A stretch of 64,000 bases of DNA from Cloacibacterium sp047601505 (GTDB lineage: Bacteria; Bacteroidota; Bacteroidia; Flavobacteriales; Weeksellaceae): positions 2,728,001 to 2,792,000 of the forward strand of contig NZ_JASGJD010000001.1 of the NCBI RefSeq assembly GCF_047601505.1. Reading direction: 5' to 3'. A model generated the notes under the pieces. It was not told the origin of the DNA. It saw only the letters and a program-made list of their open reading frames with translations, and did no database searches. This document shows positions 40,660 through 49,483 of the stretch, piece by piece; within the stretch, counting starts at the first letter, position 1, and the number at the start of each line of letters is the position of its first letter. The position numbers were made by a program, and so were the translations under genes.

Positions 40660-42675
40660 TTAAAAAAGACTCTCATCCACAAAATTCGGCAACGTCACTT
40701 TCAAATTCGGTTCTGCTTGCATTGCACGTTTTATCGCAAAAATTGCACCTTCGTTTCTTGCCCAGCTTCTGCGGGAAATTCCGTTGTTTACGTCCCAAAA
40801 AAGCATAGATTTTAATCTTCTGTCTGCATCTTCAGAACCATCCAAAAGCATCCCGAAACCTCCGTTAATTACTTCTCCCCAACCAACGCCACCTCCATTG
40901 TGAATAGAAACCCAAGTTGCCCCTCGGAAACTGTCACCAATTACATTTTGAATCGCCATATCTGCGGTAAAACGGCTTCCGTCGTAGATATTAGAAGTCT
41001 CACGATACGGAGAATCTGTTCCCGAAACATCGTGATGGTCTCGTCCTAAAACTACCGCTTCAATTTCTCCATTTTTAATGGCTTGGTTGAATTTTTCTGC
41101 AATTTTCATTCTTCCTTCGGCATCGGCGTAGAGAATTCTAGCTTGTGAACCCACCACCAAATTATTTTCCTGCGCGCCTTTAATCCAAGTAATGTTATCT
41201 TGCATTTGTTGTTGGATTTCCACTGGAGAATTCTTCATGATTTCTTCTAAAACTTCGCAAGCGATTTCATCGGTTTTTTGTAAATCTTCTGGTTTTCCTG
41301 AAGTACAAACCCAACGAAACGGCCCAAAACCATAATCAAAACACATCGGTCCCATAATATCTTGAACATAAGACGGATAGGCGAATGTTTCGCCACCCAT
41401 TTTTGACAAACTTACTGCACAAAAATTTCCGTTTTTATCAAGATGAACATTGGCTCCAGCTCTGGAACATTCGAGGAGAAAAGCATTTCCATAATCGAAG
41501 AAATATGTTCCTTTTTGGGTATGTTTGTTAATTGCAGCAGCGTGTCTTCTTAAACTTTCCTGTACTTTTTCTTTAAATAATTCAGGGTTTTCTGCCATCA
41601 TTTTATTAGATTCTTCAAAAGAAATTCCGACAGGATAATAGCCGCCAGCCCAAGGATTGTGAAGTGAAGTTTGGTCGCTTCCTATATCAATTTTTAAATT
41701 TTCTTCATCAAATTTTTCCCAAACTTCTACCACATTTCCGAGATAAGCCAAAGAAACAGTTTCGTTATTTTCTTGTGCTTTTCTTACTCTTATAACCAAT
41801 TCATCTAAATCTTCGTGAATTTCATCTACCCATTTTTGTTCGTGACGAATTTTGGTAATTTTAGGATTTACCTCTGCAATTATTGTAACACAACCTGCAA
41901 TATTTCCAGCTTTTGGTTGAGCTCCAGACATTCCACCAAGTCCAGAAGTTACAAATAAACCTCCTTTTGGTTCTTTATTTATTTTTCTGAAAGCATTCAG
42001 AACCGTAATTGTAGTTCCGTGCACAATTCCTTGTGGCCCGATGTACATATAACTTCCCGCCGTCATTTGTCCGTACTGCGAAACTCCCAAAGCATTAAAT
42101 TTTTCCCAATCATCTGGTTTTGAGTAATTCGGAATCACCATTCCGTTCGTCACCACTACTCTTGGAGCATATTTATGACTTGGAAACAATCCCATTGGAT
42201 GCCCAGAATACATTACCAACGTTTGTTCGTTTGTCATTTCAGACAAATATTTCATCGTCAATAAATATTGCGCCCAATTTTGAAAAACAGCACCATTTCC
42301 ACCATAGGTAATCAATTCGTGAGGATGTTGCGCCACAGCATTACTCAAATTATTTTGAATCATTAATTGAATCGCTTTTGCTTGAAGCGAATTTCCTGGA
42401 TATTCTGAAATCGGTCTTGCAAAGATTTCGTAATCTGGACGAAATCTGTACATATAAATTCTGCCATATTGCTCTAATTCTTCTTTAAATTCCTGCAATA
42501 ATTCTGCATGAAATTTTTGTTCAAAATAACGCAAAGCATTCTTTAGCGCTAACTTTTTCTCTTCTTCGTTGAGGATTTCTTTGCGTTTTGGCGCATGATT
42601 AATTTTTGTGTCGTATGATTTTGTTTGCGGAAGTTCTGTAGGAATTCCTTGTTGGATTTGTTGTTGGAAGGTCAT
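40660..42675 (-). CDS. hutU: Urocanate hydratase
   Basis: HutU converts urocanate to imidazolone propionate in histidine degradation. The 671-residue length is that of the long form shared by Bacteroidetes and animals, against about 555 in proteobacteria. Hallmarks are MYSGHPMGLFPSHKYAPRVVVTNGMVIPNY, GQMTAGSYMYIGPQGIVHGT, the NAD-binding GLGGMSGAQPKAG, and DHHDVSGTDSPYRETSNIYDGSRFTADMAIQNVIGDSFRGATWVSIHNGGGVGWGEV. hutH, hutI and hutG are not adjacent, so the pathway must be dispersed or partial. Confidence 0.95.
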   Translation of the reverse strand: MTFQQQIQQGIPTELPQTKSYDTKINHAPKRKEILNEEEKKLALKNALRYFEQKFHAELLQEFKEELEQYGRIYMYRFRPDYEIFARPISEYPGNSLQAKAIQLMIQNNLSNAVAQHPHELITYGGNGAVFQNWAQYLLTMKYLSEMTNEQTLVMYSGHPMGLFPSHKYAPRVVVTNGMVIPNYSKPDDWEKFNALGVSQYGQMTAGSYMYIGPQGIVHGTTITVLNAFRKINKEPKGGLFVTSGLGGMSGAQPKAGNIAGCVTIIAEVNPKITKIRHEQKWVDEIHEDLDELVIRVRKAQENNETVSLAYLGNVVEVWEKFDEENLKIDIGSDQTSLHNPWAGGYYPVGISFEESNKMMAENPELFKEKVQESLRRHAAAINKHTQKGTYFFDYGNAFLLECSRAGANVHLDKNGNFCAVSLSKMGGETFAYPSYVQDIMGPMCFDYGFGPFRWVCTSGKPEDLQKTDEIACEVLEEIMKNSPVEIQQQMQDNITWIKGAQENNLVVGSQARILYADAEGRMKIAEKFNQAIKNGEIEAVVLGRDHHDVSGTDSPYRETSNIYDGSRFTADMAIQNVIGDSFRGATWVSIHNGGGVGWGEVINGGFGMLLDGSEDADRRLKSMLFWDVNNGISRRSWARNEGAIFAIKRAMQAEPNLKVTLPNFVDESLF

Positions 42676-42898
42676 TTCTTAATTTGAAGTTTGAAATTCG
42701 AGATTTGAAATAATTTAAAGTTTTAAAGATATTCAAAATTGTAAAATAGATTGTTATGAAATGTAATAAAATTCCTTCCTCTGGAAAGAAGGCGAAAATT
42801 CGAAGGGATTTTTTAGGGTAATTTAACCTCATTTTCTCCAATGAATTAGAACTTGGGCGGTGATAATTTTACAAATTCAAAAAATCCTTGATATGGCG

Positions 42899-42906
42899 TA
42901 TATTTG
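42899..42906 (+). promoter_or_regulatory. -7 promoter element of the thioesterase gene
   Basis: TATATTTG, a perfect TAnnTTTG match, 20 nt before the ATG at 42926. It lies inside the longer open frame from 42860, which rules out that start. Confidence 0.6.
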
Positions 42907-42925
42907 CAAACTCAAAATTAGTAGA

Positions 42926-43312
42926 ATGAATTACGAAGAAAAAATTAAAGCCTCAGAAACCCATGTTTTTAAAGTAGTTTTCCCGAATATTACCAATCAC
43001 CACAAAACAATGTTTGGTGGTACTGTGATGGAAATGATGGACGAAGTAGCTTTTATGACGGCAACGAGATTTGCCAGAAAATCTTTTGTAACGGTAAGTT
43101 GCGACAGAATAGATTTCAAAAAACCAATTCCAGCAGATACTTTGGTAGAACTTATCGGAAAAGTAAAATATGTAGGAAATTCTAGTTTAAAAATTAATAT
43201 TGAGGTTTTTGTAGAAGAAATGTATGCTGAAATAAGAGAAAAAGCCGTTTCTGGCGATTTTACCATGGTTGCCATAGACGAAGAGAAAAAACCTGTAAAA
43301 ATTTTCGAGTAA
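42926..43312 (+). CDS. Acyl-CoA thioesterase, hotdog fold (YciA/BFIT type)
   Basis: About 128 residues (MNYEEKIKASETHVFKVVFPNITNHHKTMFGGTVMEMMDEVAFMTATRFARKSFVTVSCDRIDFKKPIPADTLVEL). The NHHKTMFGG...MDEVA pattern, with the catalytic Asp in MMDEVAF, and the FKKPI strand are typical of acyl-CoA hydrolases. It would cleave acyl-CoA to free acid and CoA in the cytoplasm. The start follows from the promoter motif at 42899-42906. A bidirectional terminator follows. Confidence 0.88.
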   Translation: MNYEEKIKASETHVFKVVFPNITNHHKTMFGGTVMEMMDEVAFMTATRFARKSFVTVSCDRIDFKKPIPADTLVELIGKVKYVGNSSLKINIEVFVEEMYAEIREKAVSGDFTMVAIDEEKKPVKIFE

Positions 43313-43314
43313 AT

Positions 43315-43350
43315 AAAAAAGGCTTTCTCCGTTTTGAGAAAGCCTTTTTT
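43315..43350. terminator. Bidirectional terminator
   Basis: AAAAAAGGCTTTCTC (43315-43329) pairs perfectly with GAGAAAGCCTTTTTT (43336-43350) over a 6-nt loop, between two convergent genes. Confidence 0.92.
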
Positions 43351-43354
43351 TGTA

Positions 43355-43636
43355 TTAAATATCTTCGCTTTGTTCTAAATCTTCGTGGTTTTCGCCACCC
43401 AAACTCCAATAATTATTTTCTTCGTCTTCGGAGCCTATTTTTTCTTCGGAGTTGTCTAATTCTGAACCTGGAACATCCAAATTCATTTCCATATCGTCAT
43501 CAATATTAGAATTTTCAATGTTTCCATCTATATCAAGACTTAATTTATCATCCTGATTATAAATATCTTCAGACGAATTATAATTCATCTGTTCTAGTTT
43601 TTGGTTTTGTTCTTTTAAATTATCTTCAGGTATCAT
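43355..43636 (-). CDS. Small highly acidic hypothetical protein
   Basis: A 93-residue protein of no recognised family. It is mostly Asp, Glu, Asn and Ser with no hydrophobic core (for example LDIDGNIENSNIDDDMEMNLDVPGSELDN), so it is probably disordered and cytoplasmic. A terminator directly after it and clean flanks support it as a real gene. Its role is unknown; it lies between the thioesterase and pcm genes. Confidence 0.6.
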   Translation of the reverse strand: MIPEDNLKEQNQKLEQMNYNSSEDIYNQDDKLSLDIDGNIENSNIDDDMEMNLDVPGSELDNSEEKIGSEDEENNYWSLGGENHEDLEQSEDI

Positions 43637-43730
43637 AATTGTAATATTTTGTGTCTCAAATTTATAACAAAACTTGCAGTTACATTCACAAATATTAAAA
43701 TTATATAAAAATCTTTAAAATTGAAGCAAA

Positions 43731-44381
43731 CTATTTATTGGTTCTGCCGAGCATTGGCACAAATTTATAGATTCCAAATTCTTCTTTTTCAAATTCGGTT
43801 TCGGAGATTTTGGTAAAACGGTAGAGAATTTGTTCGTCTGTTTTCCCCATTGGAATTACCATTTTACCACCAATTTTCAGTTGTTTTAATAATTCTGTTG
43901 GCAGAGATTCTGCGCCACAGGTTACAATAATTTTGTCAAAAGGAGCAAAAGTAGGCAAGCCCGCAAAACCATCTCCAAAACTTTGAAATTTCGGACGAAG
44001 ATGCAGTTCTCTTAATTTTTTTTGGGAAAAATCGAACAAATCTTTTTGTCTTTCTACGGTATAAACCCAAGCATTCATTGCCACTAAAACGGCAGCCTGA
44101 TAACCGCTTCCTGTGCCAATTTCGAGAATTTTTTCTTTCTCGTTTACTTCCAGAAGTTCTGTTTGCTCTGCAACGGTTGAAGGATGAGAAATGGTTTGAT
44201 TTGCTGCAATAGGAAAAGCGCGGTCTTCATAAGCAAAATCTTCAAAAATACTTTCTATAAATAGATGACGCGGAACTTCGTTTATGGCTTTTAACACTTT
44301 TTCGTCTGAAATTCCGGTTTTCGTTCTAAGATAATCTACTAATATTTTACGTTTCCCCTTATGTACAAATGAATCCTGCAT
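43731..44381 (-). CDS. pcm: Protein-L-isoaspartate O-methyltransferase
   Basis: A 216-residue SAM-dependent enzyme that repairs isoaspartyl residues in damaged proteins. Typical segments: VPRHLFIESIFEDFAYEDRAFPIAANQTISHPSTVAEQTELL, the SAM motif ILEIGTGSGYQAAVLV, and TCGAESLPTELLKQLKIGGKMVIPMG. Length is standard. The TATTTTTG motif at 44386-44393 places transcription almost at the ATG. Confidence 0.94.
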   Translation of the reverse strand: MQDSFVHKGKRKILVDYLRTKTGISDEKVLKAINEVPRHLFIESIFEDFAYEDRAFPIAANQTISHPSTVAEQTELLEVNEKEKILEIGTGSGYQAAVLVAMNAWVYTVERQKDLFDFSQKKLRELHLRPKFQSFGDGFAGLPTFAPFDKIIVTCGAESLPTELLKQLKIGGKMVIPMGKTDEQILYRFTKISETEFEKEEFGIYKFVPMLGRTNK

Positions 44382-44385
44382 TTCA

Positions 44386-44393
44386 CAAAAATA
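44386..44393 (-). promoter_or_regulatory. -7 promoter element of pcm
   Basis: CAAAAATA reads TATTTTTG on the minus strand, only 4 nt before the start codon, implying a nearly leaderless mRNA. Confidence 0.55.
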
Positions 44394-44517
44394 GTAATTT
44401 TTTGGTTCATAGTTATTGGTTGTTGGTTTTTAGATTAAAAAAAATCTGATAAAATTCAATAAATCATCAATCTACAACCAACAACAATTTCTTATCTTTA
44501 CAGAAACAAAAAATTCT

Positions 44518-45483
44518 ATGTTAAAAGCAGGTTTGGTAGGTGCTGGTCACCTTGGAAAAATACACTTAAGACTTCTAAATCAATCAGATAAATACGAATT
44601 AATAGGCTTTCATGATAAAGATGTAGAAAACGGTAAAAAGCTAGAAGCTGAATTTGGTTACAAATATTTTGAAAATTTCGACGATTTATTAAATGAAATA
44701 GAAATGTTAGATATTGTAACACCTACCATTTATCATTACGATTACGCAATGAAGGCCATAGAAAAAGGGCTTCATTTTTTCATCGAAAAACCCGTAACTA
44801 AAACCCTTCAAGAAGCTGAAGAAATACTTTATAAATGCCGAGAAAATGGCATAAAAGCACAAGTAGGACATGTAGAAAGATACAATCCTGCGTTTATTGC
44901 ATCTAAAGATTTCATCAAAAATCCTATGTTTATAGAAATTCACCGTTTGGCAGAATTTAACCCAAGAGGAACAGATGTTTCGGTGGTTTTGGATTTGATG
45001 ATTCACGATTTGGATATTTTACTTTCTATTGTAAAATCTAAAGTGAAAGAAATTCACGCAAGTGGAGTTTGTGTAGTTTCTAAAACGCCAGACATTTGCA
45101 ATGCCAGAATAGAATTTGAAAACGGATGTGTAGCGAATTTAACAACTTCTAGAATTTCTATGAAAGCGATGAGAAAATCTAGATTTTTCCAACAAGACGC
45201 TTACATTTCGGTAGATTTTTTAGAGAAAAAAGCAGAAGTAATCAGAATGAAAGATGCGCCAGAACATCCTACCGATTTCGACATGATTATTGAAAATGCA
45301 GACGGAGAAAAATCTCAAATTTTGTTTGAATATCCAAACATTCAGGCGAATAATGCTATTTTAGACGAATTGAATTCTTTTGCTGATTCTATTACCGAAA
45401 ACAAACACGTAGAAGTTTCTCTAGAAGATGGAACAGAAGCTTTGAAAGTAGCATTAGAAATTATGAAACTGATTTCTAAGTAA
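44518..45483 (+). CDS. Gfo/Idh/MocA family oxidoreductase
   Basis: A 321-residue NAD(P)-dependent dehydrogenase. The Rossmann motif GLVGAGHLGKIHLRLL starts the protein; HFFIEKPVTKTLQEAEEIL contains the conserved EKP; the C-terminal domain has VLDLMIHDLDILLSIV. In Bacteroidetes, members of this close group often act in nucleotide-sugar or UDP-N-acetylglucosamine metabolism, but no such genes adjoin it. Transcription may use the near-match TATCTTTA about 15 nt before the ATG. Confidence 0.88.
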   Translation: MLKAGLVGAGHLGKIHLRLLNQSDKYELIGFHDKDVENGKKLEAEFGYKYFENFDDLLNEIEMLDIVTPTIYHYDYAMKAIEKGLHFFIEKPVTKTLQEAEEILYKCRENGIKAQVGHVERYNPAFIASKDFIKNPMFIEIHRLAEFNPRGTDVSVVLDLMIHDLDILLSIVKSKVKEIHASGVCVVSKTPDICNARIEFENGCVANLTTSRISMKAMRKSRFFQQDAYISVDFLEKKAEVIRMKDAPEHPTDFDMIIENADGEKSQILFEYPNIQANNAILDELNSFADSITENKHVEVSLEDGTEALKVALEIMKLISK

Positions 45484-45596
45484 CCTAAAACCTTTATTGG
45501 CAAGCATCTCCAGCGATTTGAAGAAATTTTTTAAAATTTATTTATAATCTCATTTTGAGACAATGAAATTATTTATATATTTACAAAAAAATCAAA

Positions 45597-45659
45597 ATGA
45601 AAAAAATCGCTATTTCTTCAATGGTTTCAAATGCATTGAAAACAATAAACAATTTTTAA
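45597..45659 (+). CDS. Possible 20-residue mini-ORF
   Basis: MKKIAISSMVSNALKTINNF then TAA. It is followed directly by a 10-bp A/T palindrome that could act as a weak terminator. It resembles no known family. It may be translated as a small peptide or be chance. Confidence 0.25.
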   Translation: MKKIAISSMVSNALKTINNF

Positions 45660-45730
45660 TAATCAAAATTTTTTATTAAAAATAGCAGTTTAATTTAGAA
45701 TATTTTGAGATAAAATAAAGTTGTTTTTCA

Positions 45731-45738
45731 TATATTTG
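45731..45738 (+). promoter_or_regulatory. -7 promoter element of the beta-lactamase gene
   Basis: TATATTTG, perfect TAnnTTTG. The predicted mRNA leader is about 50 nt and contains the hairpin at 45749-45776. Confidence 0.65.
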
Positions 45739-45748
45739 GATTTATCCA

Positions 45749-45776
45749 AACCTCATAGGTTTTCACTTATGGGGTT
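45749..45776 (+). promoter_or_regulatory. Leader hairpin before the beta-lactamase gene
   Basis: AACCTCATA pairs with TATGGGGTT (eight Watson-Crick pairs plus one G-U) over a 10-nt loop. Without a T run it is not a terminator; mRNA stabilisation or translational control is more likely. Confidence 0.45.
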
Positions 45777-45795
45777 CTATTTTAAATAACTGATT

Positions 45796-46707
45796 ATGAA
45801 ATACTTAAAAATTATATTACTTCTCATTCCTGCACTTATTTTTAGTCAAAAAGGCAACCTTAATCAAGAAATTAGTAAAATTACAAATGGTAAAAATGCA
45901 ACCGTTGGCGTTTCTGTTCTAGGAATTGATTTCCCTTTTAGTTACAACAATGCCAATGCCGACAAAAAATTGCCCATGCAAAGTGTATTCAAATTCCATA
46001 TTGCAATGGCAGTTTTGGATTTGGTAGATAAAGGAAAATTGAGTTTAGACCAAAAAGTATTCATCAAAAAATCTGAACTTTTACCCGAAACTTGGAGTCC
46101 AATTAGAGAAAAAAATCCCGAAGGAAATTTTGAAATGCCTATTTCTGAATTAATTCAATATACTGTTGCACAGAGCGATAATGTAGGCTGTGATATTTTG
46201 CTAAGATTAATTGGCGGCACGCAAGTAGTACAAAAATTTATGGATTCTAAAGGTGCAAGAAATTTCAAAATTGTTTACAACGAAGAAACCATGCAAAGTG
46301 CTTGGAAAAACCAATATGAAAATTACCTTACCATGAAATCTTCAAGTAAAATTTTGAAAAATTTTTATCTTGGTAAATACTTATCAAAAGAATCTACCAA
46401 ATTTCTAATGGATGTGCTCTACTCTACTTCTACAGGAACAAATAAATTGGTAGAACAATTGCCAAAAACTGCAAAAATTGCACACAAAACAGGTACATCT
46501 GGCAAAAATAAAGACGGACTAACAGGTGCCGAAAATGACATTGCCATTATTACATTGCCCAACGGAAAACATTACGCCATTTCGGTTTTTGTAAGCGATT
46601 CTATGGAATCTAGTGTGGTAAATTGTAAAATGATTTCGGATATTTCTAAAGTGGTTTATAATGAATTGAGCAACCCAAAATCTGGGTTCTTTTTCTATAT
46701 GAAGTAA
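45796..46707 (+). CDS. Class A beta-lactamase, Chryseobacterium (A2) type
   Basis: A 303-residue serine beta-lactamase with signal peptide MKYLKIILLLIPALIFSQ. All class A motifs are present: S63-V-F-K66, S127-D-N129, the omega-loop glutamate in NEETMQ (163-164) and K231-T-G233. The stretch TWSPIREKNPEGNFEMPISELIQYTVAQSDNVGCDILLRLIGG is characteristic of the A2 subclass seen in CGA, CIA and CME enzymes of Chryseobacterium and relatives, mostly chromosomal extended-spectrum or penicillinase types. The spectrum cannot be told from sequence alone. No regulator or mobile element adjoins it, so it looks intrinsic. Confidence 0.92.
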   Translation: MKYLKIILLLIPALIFSQKGNLNQEISKITNGKNATVGVSVLGIDFPFSYNNANADKKLPMQSVFKFHIAMAVLDLVDKGKLSLDQKVFIKKSELLPETWSPIREKNPEGNFEMPISELIQYTVAQSDNVGCDILLRLIGGTQVVQKFMDSKGARNFKIVYNEETMQSAWKNQYENYLTMKSSSKILKNFYLGKYLSKESTKFLMDVLYSTSTGTNKLVEQLPKTAKIAHKTGTSGKNKDGLTGAENDIAIITLPNGKHYAISVFVSDSMESSVVNCKMISDISKVVYNELSNPKSGFFFYMK

Positions 46708-46750
46708 ATTTAAAGCATCTTTGTCATTCAGTAGGAATCTAAATCAAGAA

Positions 46751-47341
46751 ATGAAACATTTAATAAAATATTTAACAATTATTTCACTTTTTTTATCATT
46801 CATTCAATGTAAAAAAAACACTGAAAAAGATGAATATGAAATTGCAAATCTAATTTTAAAGAGAAATATTACTGCTTTTGGTATAAAAATTTTTCCTCCA
46901 AAAAAAATTGTATTTGGCTCAATAGAACATAAAAAATTTAATGATAGTTTAGTTAATAATTTAAAACTAACTTATTATCTATATCCAAACTTTTACAAAT
47001 TAGATACTTTAAAATATTACAAAAGTAAAAAAGCATTAGACGATTCAGAAAATTTTTTAAATGAAAAGTTAGACGAAATAGATTTTAGTAAAATTAAAAA
47101 TTTAAAAATAAAAAGAATTAATTCTATTCCTTACAAAGACGAAATTTTTGGTAAAAAATATGACAATTTAACTGGTCTTTATACTATTTCTGATATTATT
47201 TTCAATGAAAAAATGACAATAGCATATTGTGAAATAAACATCTCATGTGGTGGAAAATGTGGTAAAGGAATAAAATATGAATTAAAAAAAATTAATGGTA
47301 TTTGGAAAATAATTAAAGAAGAACTACTGTGGATTTCTTAA
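46751..47341 (+). CDS. Hypothetical lipoprotein
   Basis: A 196-residue protein starting at the ATG at 46751, since the reading from 46721 would bury the lipoprotein signal MKHLIKYLTIISLFLSFIQC (lipidated cysteine 20). The mature part has no recognised family; it ends with a beta-like region containing INISCGGKCGKGIKYELKKINGIWKIIKEELLWIS, where CGGKCGKG resembles the repeats of periplasmic 'immunity-like' proteins. It lies 43 nt after the beta-lactamase gene and may be co-transcribed with it. Confidence 0.6.
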   Translation: MKHLIKYLTIISLFLSFIQCKKNTEKDEYEIANLILKRNITAFGIKIFPPKKIVFGSIEHKKFNDSLVNNLKLTYYLYPNFYKLDTLKYYKSKKALDDSENFLNEKLDEIDFSKIKNLKIKRINSIPYKDEIFGKKYDNLTGLYTISDIIFNEKMTIAYCEINISCGGKCGKGIKYELKKINGIWKIIKEELLWIS

Positions 47342-47426
47342 ATATTAAATAATTGATTTTCCTTCGAAAGCACAACTAAAAAGTGCAAAACTTGAAATTT
47401 TCTAACTTGAAAAAAAAATATATATA

Positions 47427-48320
47427 ATGAAAAACATCGTCGTAATAGGAGCTGGAACTATGGGCAACGGAATTGCTCATACTTTTGCACAAACTGGCTT
47501 TAAAGTCAATTTGGTAGATGTTTCGGAAGAAGCTTTACAAAAAGGCATTTCCACTATTTCTAAAAATCTAGACCGAATTATTTCCAAAGGAAACCTTACC
47601 GAAGAACAAAAGGCAGAAACCATCGGAAATATTACTACTTATACTCAACTTTCTGATGCTTGTTCAGAAGCGCAACTTATTGTAGAAGCTGCTACTGAAA
47701 ATTTAGATTTAAAACTCAAAATCTTCAAACAAATGGATGAATTGGCACCAGAAAATTGCATTTTGGCTACCAATACTTCGTCTATTTCTATTACAAAAAT
47801 TGCTTCGGTAACCCAAAGACCCGAAAAAGTTATCGGAATGCACTTTATGAATCCAGTCCCGATGATGAGATTGGTAGAAATCATCAAAGGTTATTCTACT
47901 TCCAAAGAGACTTTTGATGCAATTTTTGAAATGTCTAAAACTCTAGGAAAAACCCCAGTAGAAGTGAATGATTATCCTGGTTTTGTAGCCAATAGAATTC
48001 TAATGCCAATGATAAATGAAGCGATAGAAACACTTTACAACGGAGTTGCTGGTGTAGAAGAAATAGACACGGTAATGAAACTGGGAATGGCACATCCAAT
48101 GGGACCACTTCAGTTGGCAGATTTCATAGGTTTAGACGTTTGTTTAGCCATTCTGAATGTGATGTATGATGGCTTTAAGAATCCTAAATACGCTCCCAAT
48201 CCTCTGTTAGTAAATATGGTTACCGCTGGAAAACTTGGCGTAAAATCTGGTGAAGGTTTTTATGATTATTCGGAGTCTAAAAAAGCAGAAAAAGTGGCGG
48301 AAAGGTTTATTAAATTTTAA
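47427..48320 (+). CDS. 3-hydroxyacyl-CoA (3-hydroxybutyryl-CoA) dehydrogenase
   Basis: A 297-residue protein that oxidises 3-hydroxyacyl-CoA with NAD+ in beta-oxidation or short-chain acid metabolism. Motifs: NAD site VIGAGTMGNGIAHTFAQTG, ATNTSSISITKIASVTQRPEKVIGMHFMNPVPMMRLVEII (catalytic His in IGMHFMNPVP), and GFVANRILMPMINEAIETLYNGVAGVEEIDTVMKLGMAHPMGPLQLADFIGLD. It is a stand-alone Hbd-type enzyme without the hydratase domain of FadB. It stands only 20 nt before the GT-C genes; that looks like a transcriptional neighbour without shared function. Confidence 0.93.
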   Translation: MKNIVVIGAGTMGNGIAHTFAQTGFKVNLVDVSEEALQKGISTISKNLDRIISKGNLTEEQKAETIGNITTYTQLSDACSEAQLIVEAATENLDLKLKIFKQMDELAPENCILATNTSSISITKIASVTQRPEKVIGMHFMNPVPMMRLVEIIKGYSTSKETFDAIFEMSKTLGKTPVEVNDYPGFVANRILMPMINEAIETLYNGVAGVEEIDTVMKLGMAHPMGPLQLADFIGLDVCLAILNVMYDGFKNPKYAPNPLLVNMVTAGKLGVKSGEGFYDYSESKKAEKVAERFIKF

Positions 48321-48340
48321 TTTGGAAAATTCAAAAAATA

Positions 48341-49483
48341 ATGATTAATACTATAATTAATAAAATTAAAATATGGCATTGTATTGCAATCATAATAATA
48401 GGAATCTTAATAAGATTATTTTTATTTCCTTATAAAGTTGGAGATTATATATATTATTTTGAGCCTTGGTTTGTATTCATTAAATCACATGGAAGTTTTC
48501 AATCTTTAAAATATAATTTTTATAATTATAGCCCTGCTTACATTTACTTTTGCACACTAATAGTTAAATTAAACTTAAATTCTTTATTTGCTATAAAAGC
48601 TTTATCTGTTATATTTGAGTTATTTGCAGCTTACTATGTAGCTTTATTAGTAAATTTAAAATATAACAATAAGAAAATTATTTGGCTTGTTATTGCTATT
48701 TTTTCCATTATGCCTACATTTATCATAAATAGTAGCTATTGGTCTCAATCTGATTCTATATATTCTGCTTTTACAATTGCATCGGTTTATTATGCTATTA
48801 AAAAAAAATATTTTGCCGCTATTATTTTCTTTAGTATTGCTTTTTCATTCAAAATGCAAGCAATATTTATTAGCCCTTTCTTTTTTTTATTATTTCTTAA
48901 GAACAAAATAAAATGGTATTACTTTATAATGATTCCATTAATGTACATTATTACAATTATACCAACTTGGATAGCCGGAAGACCATTTTTAGATTTAATT
49001 ACTATTTTTGTTAAACAAAGTACTTATTATGAATCACTAACTATGAATTTCCCTAACTATTATATCTTTATTAATAATAATTATTATGAACCTGTAAAAT
49101 ATATAGGAATTATAACCACTTTTCTATTTGTTTTATTTACAACACTTTTACTTAAAAGTAATAAATGGAAATTCAATAATGAAAATTGGATAAAATTTGC
49201 ATATATCTCAGTAGTTATTACCCCATTTTTACTACCTGGTATGCACGAAAGATATTTGTATCTTGCAGATGTCTTAGGAATTGTCTTTTTATTATATTTC
49301 CCTCAAAAATGGTATATACCAATTACCTTAATTACAGTTTCCACATATTCTTATATCAGATGTTCTAGACTTAATGAAATTTTACCTCAAGAACCTGCCT
49401 TTATACTATTTCTATTAATGATTATTTTTTTAATTTCAGACTTTTACAAAAACATAAAACCAACTACTCTTGAAAAACTCTAA
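48341..49483 (+). CDS. Polytopic GT-C fold glycosyltransferase
   Basis: A 380-residue protein with about ten hydrophobic segments and the GT-C arrangement of membrane glycosyltransferases that use polyprenyl-phosphate sugars. A family-like stretch is INSSYWSQSDSIYSAFTIASVYYAIKKKYFAAIIFFSIAFSFKMQAIFISPFFFLLF, with acidic residues after the first segment (GDYIYYFEPW) in the position of the catalytic acid loop, and PGMHERYLYLADVLG near the C terminus. The next gene overlaps by 14 nt. Substrate unknown. Confidence 0.8.
   Translation: MINTIINKIKIWHCIAIIIIGILIRLFLFPYKVGDYIYYFEPWFVFIKSHGSFQSLKYNFYNYSPAYIYFCTLIVKLNLNSLFAIKALSVIFELFAAYYVALLVNLKYNNKKIIWLVIAIFSIMPTFIINSSYWSQSDSIYSAFTIASVYYAIKKKYFAAIIFFSIAFSFKMQAIFISPFFFLLFLKNKIKWYYFIMIPLMYIITIIPTWIAGRPFLDLITIFVKQSTYYESLTMNFPNYYIFINNNYYEPVKYIGIITTFLFVLFTTLLLKSNKWKFNNENWIKFAYISVVITPFLLPGMHERYLYLADVLGIVFLLYFPQKWYIPITLITVSTYSYIRCSRLNEILPQEPAFILFLLMIIFLISDFYKNIKPTTLEKL

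Larger units (their letters stand above)
45484..45795. other. 312-nt spacer with mini-ORF, AT hairpin and beta-lactamase promoter
   Basis: It contains a 20-codon ORF (45597-45659), an A/T-only palindrome TTTTTAATAA/TTATTAAAAA right after it, the -7 element TATATTTG at 45731-45738 and the leader hairpin at 45749-45776. No larger gene is seen. Confidence 0.6.

Noticed and set aside
45796..47341. Beta-lactamase and lipoprotein as a mobile resistance cassette
   Set aside because: No insertion sequence, integrase or repeat flanks them, and the enzyme belongs to the intrinsic Chryseobacterium-type group.
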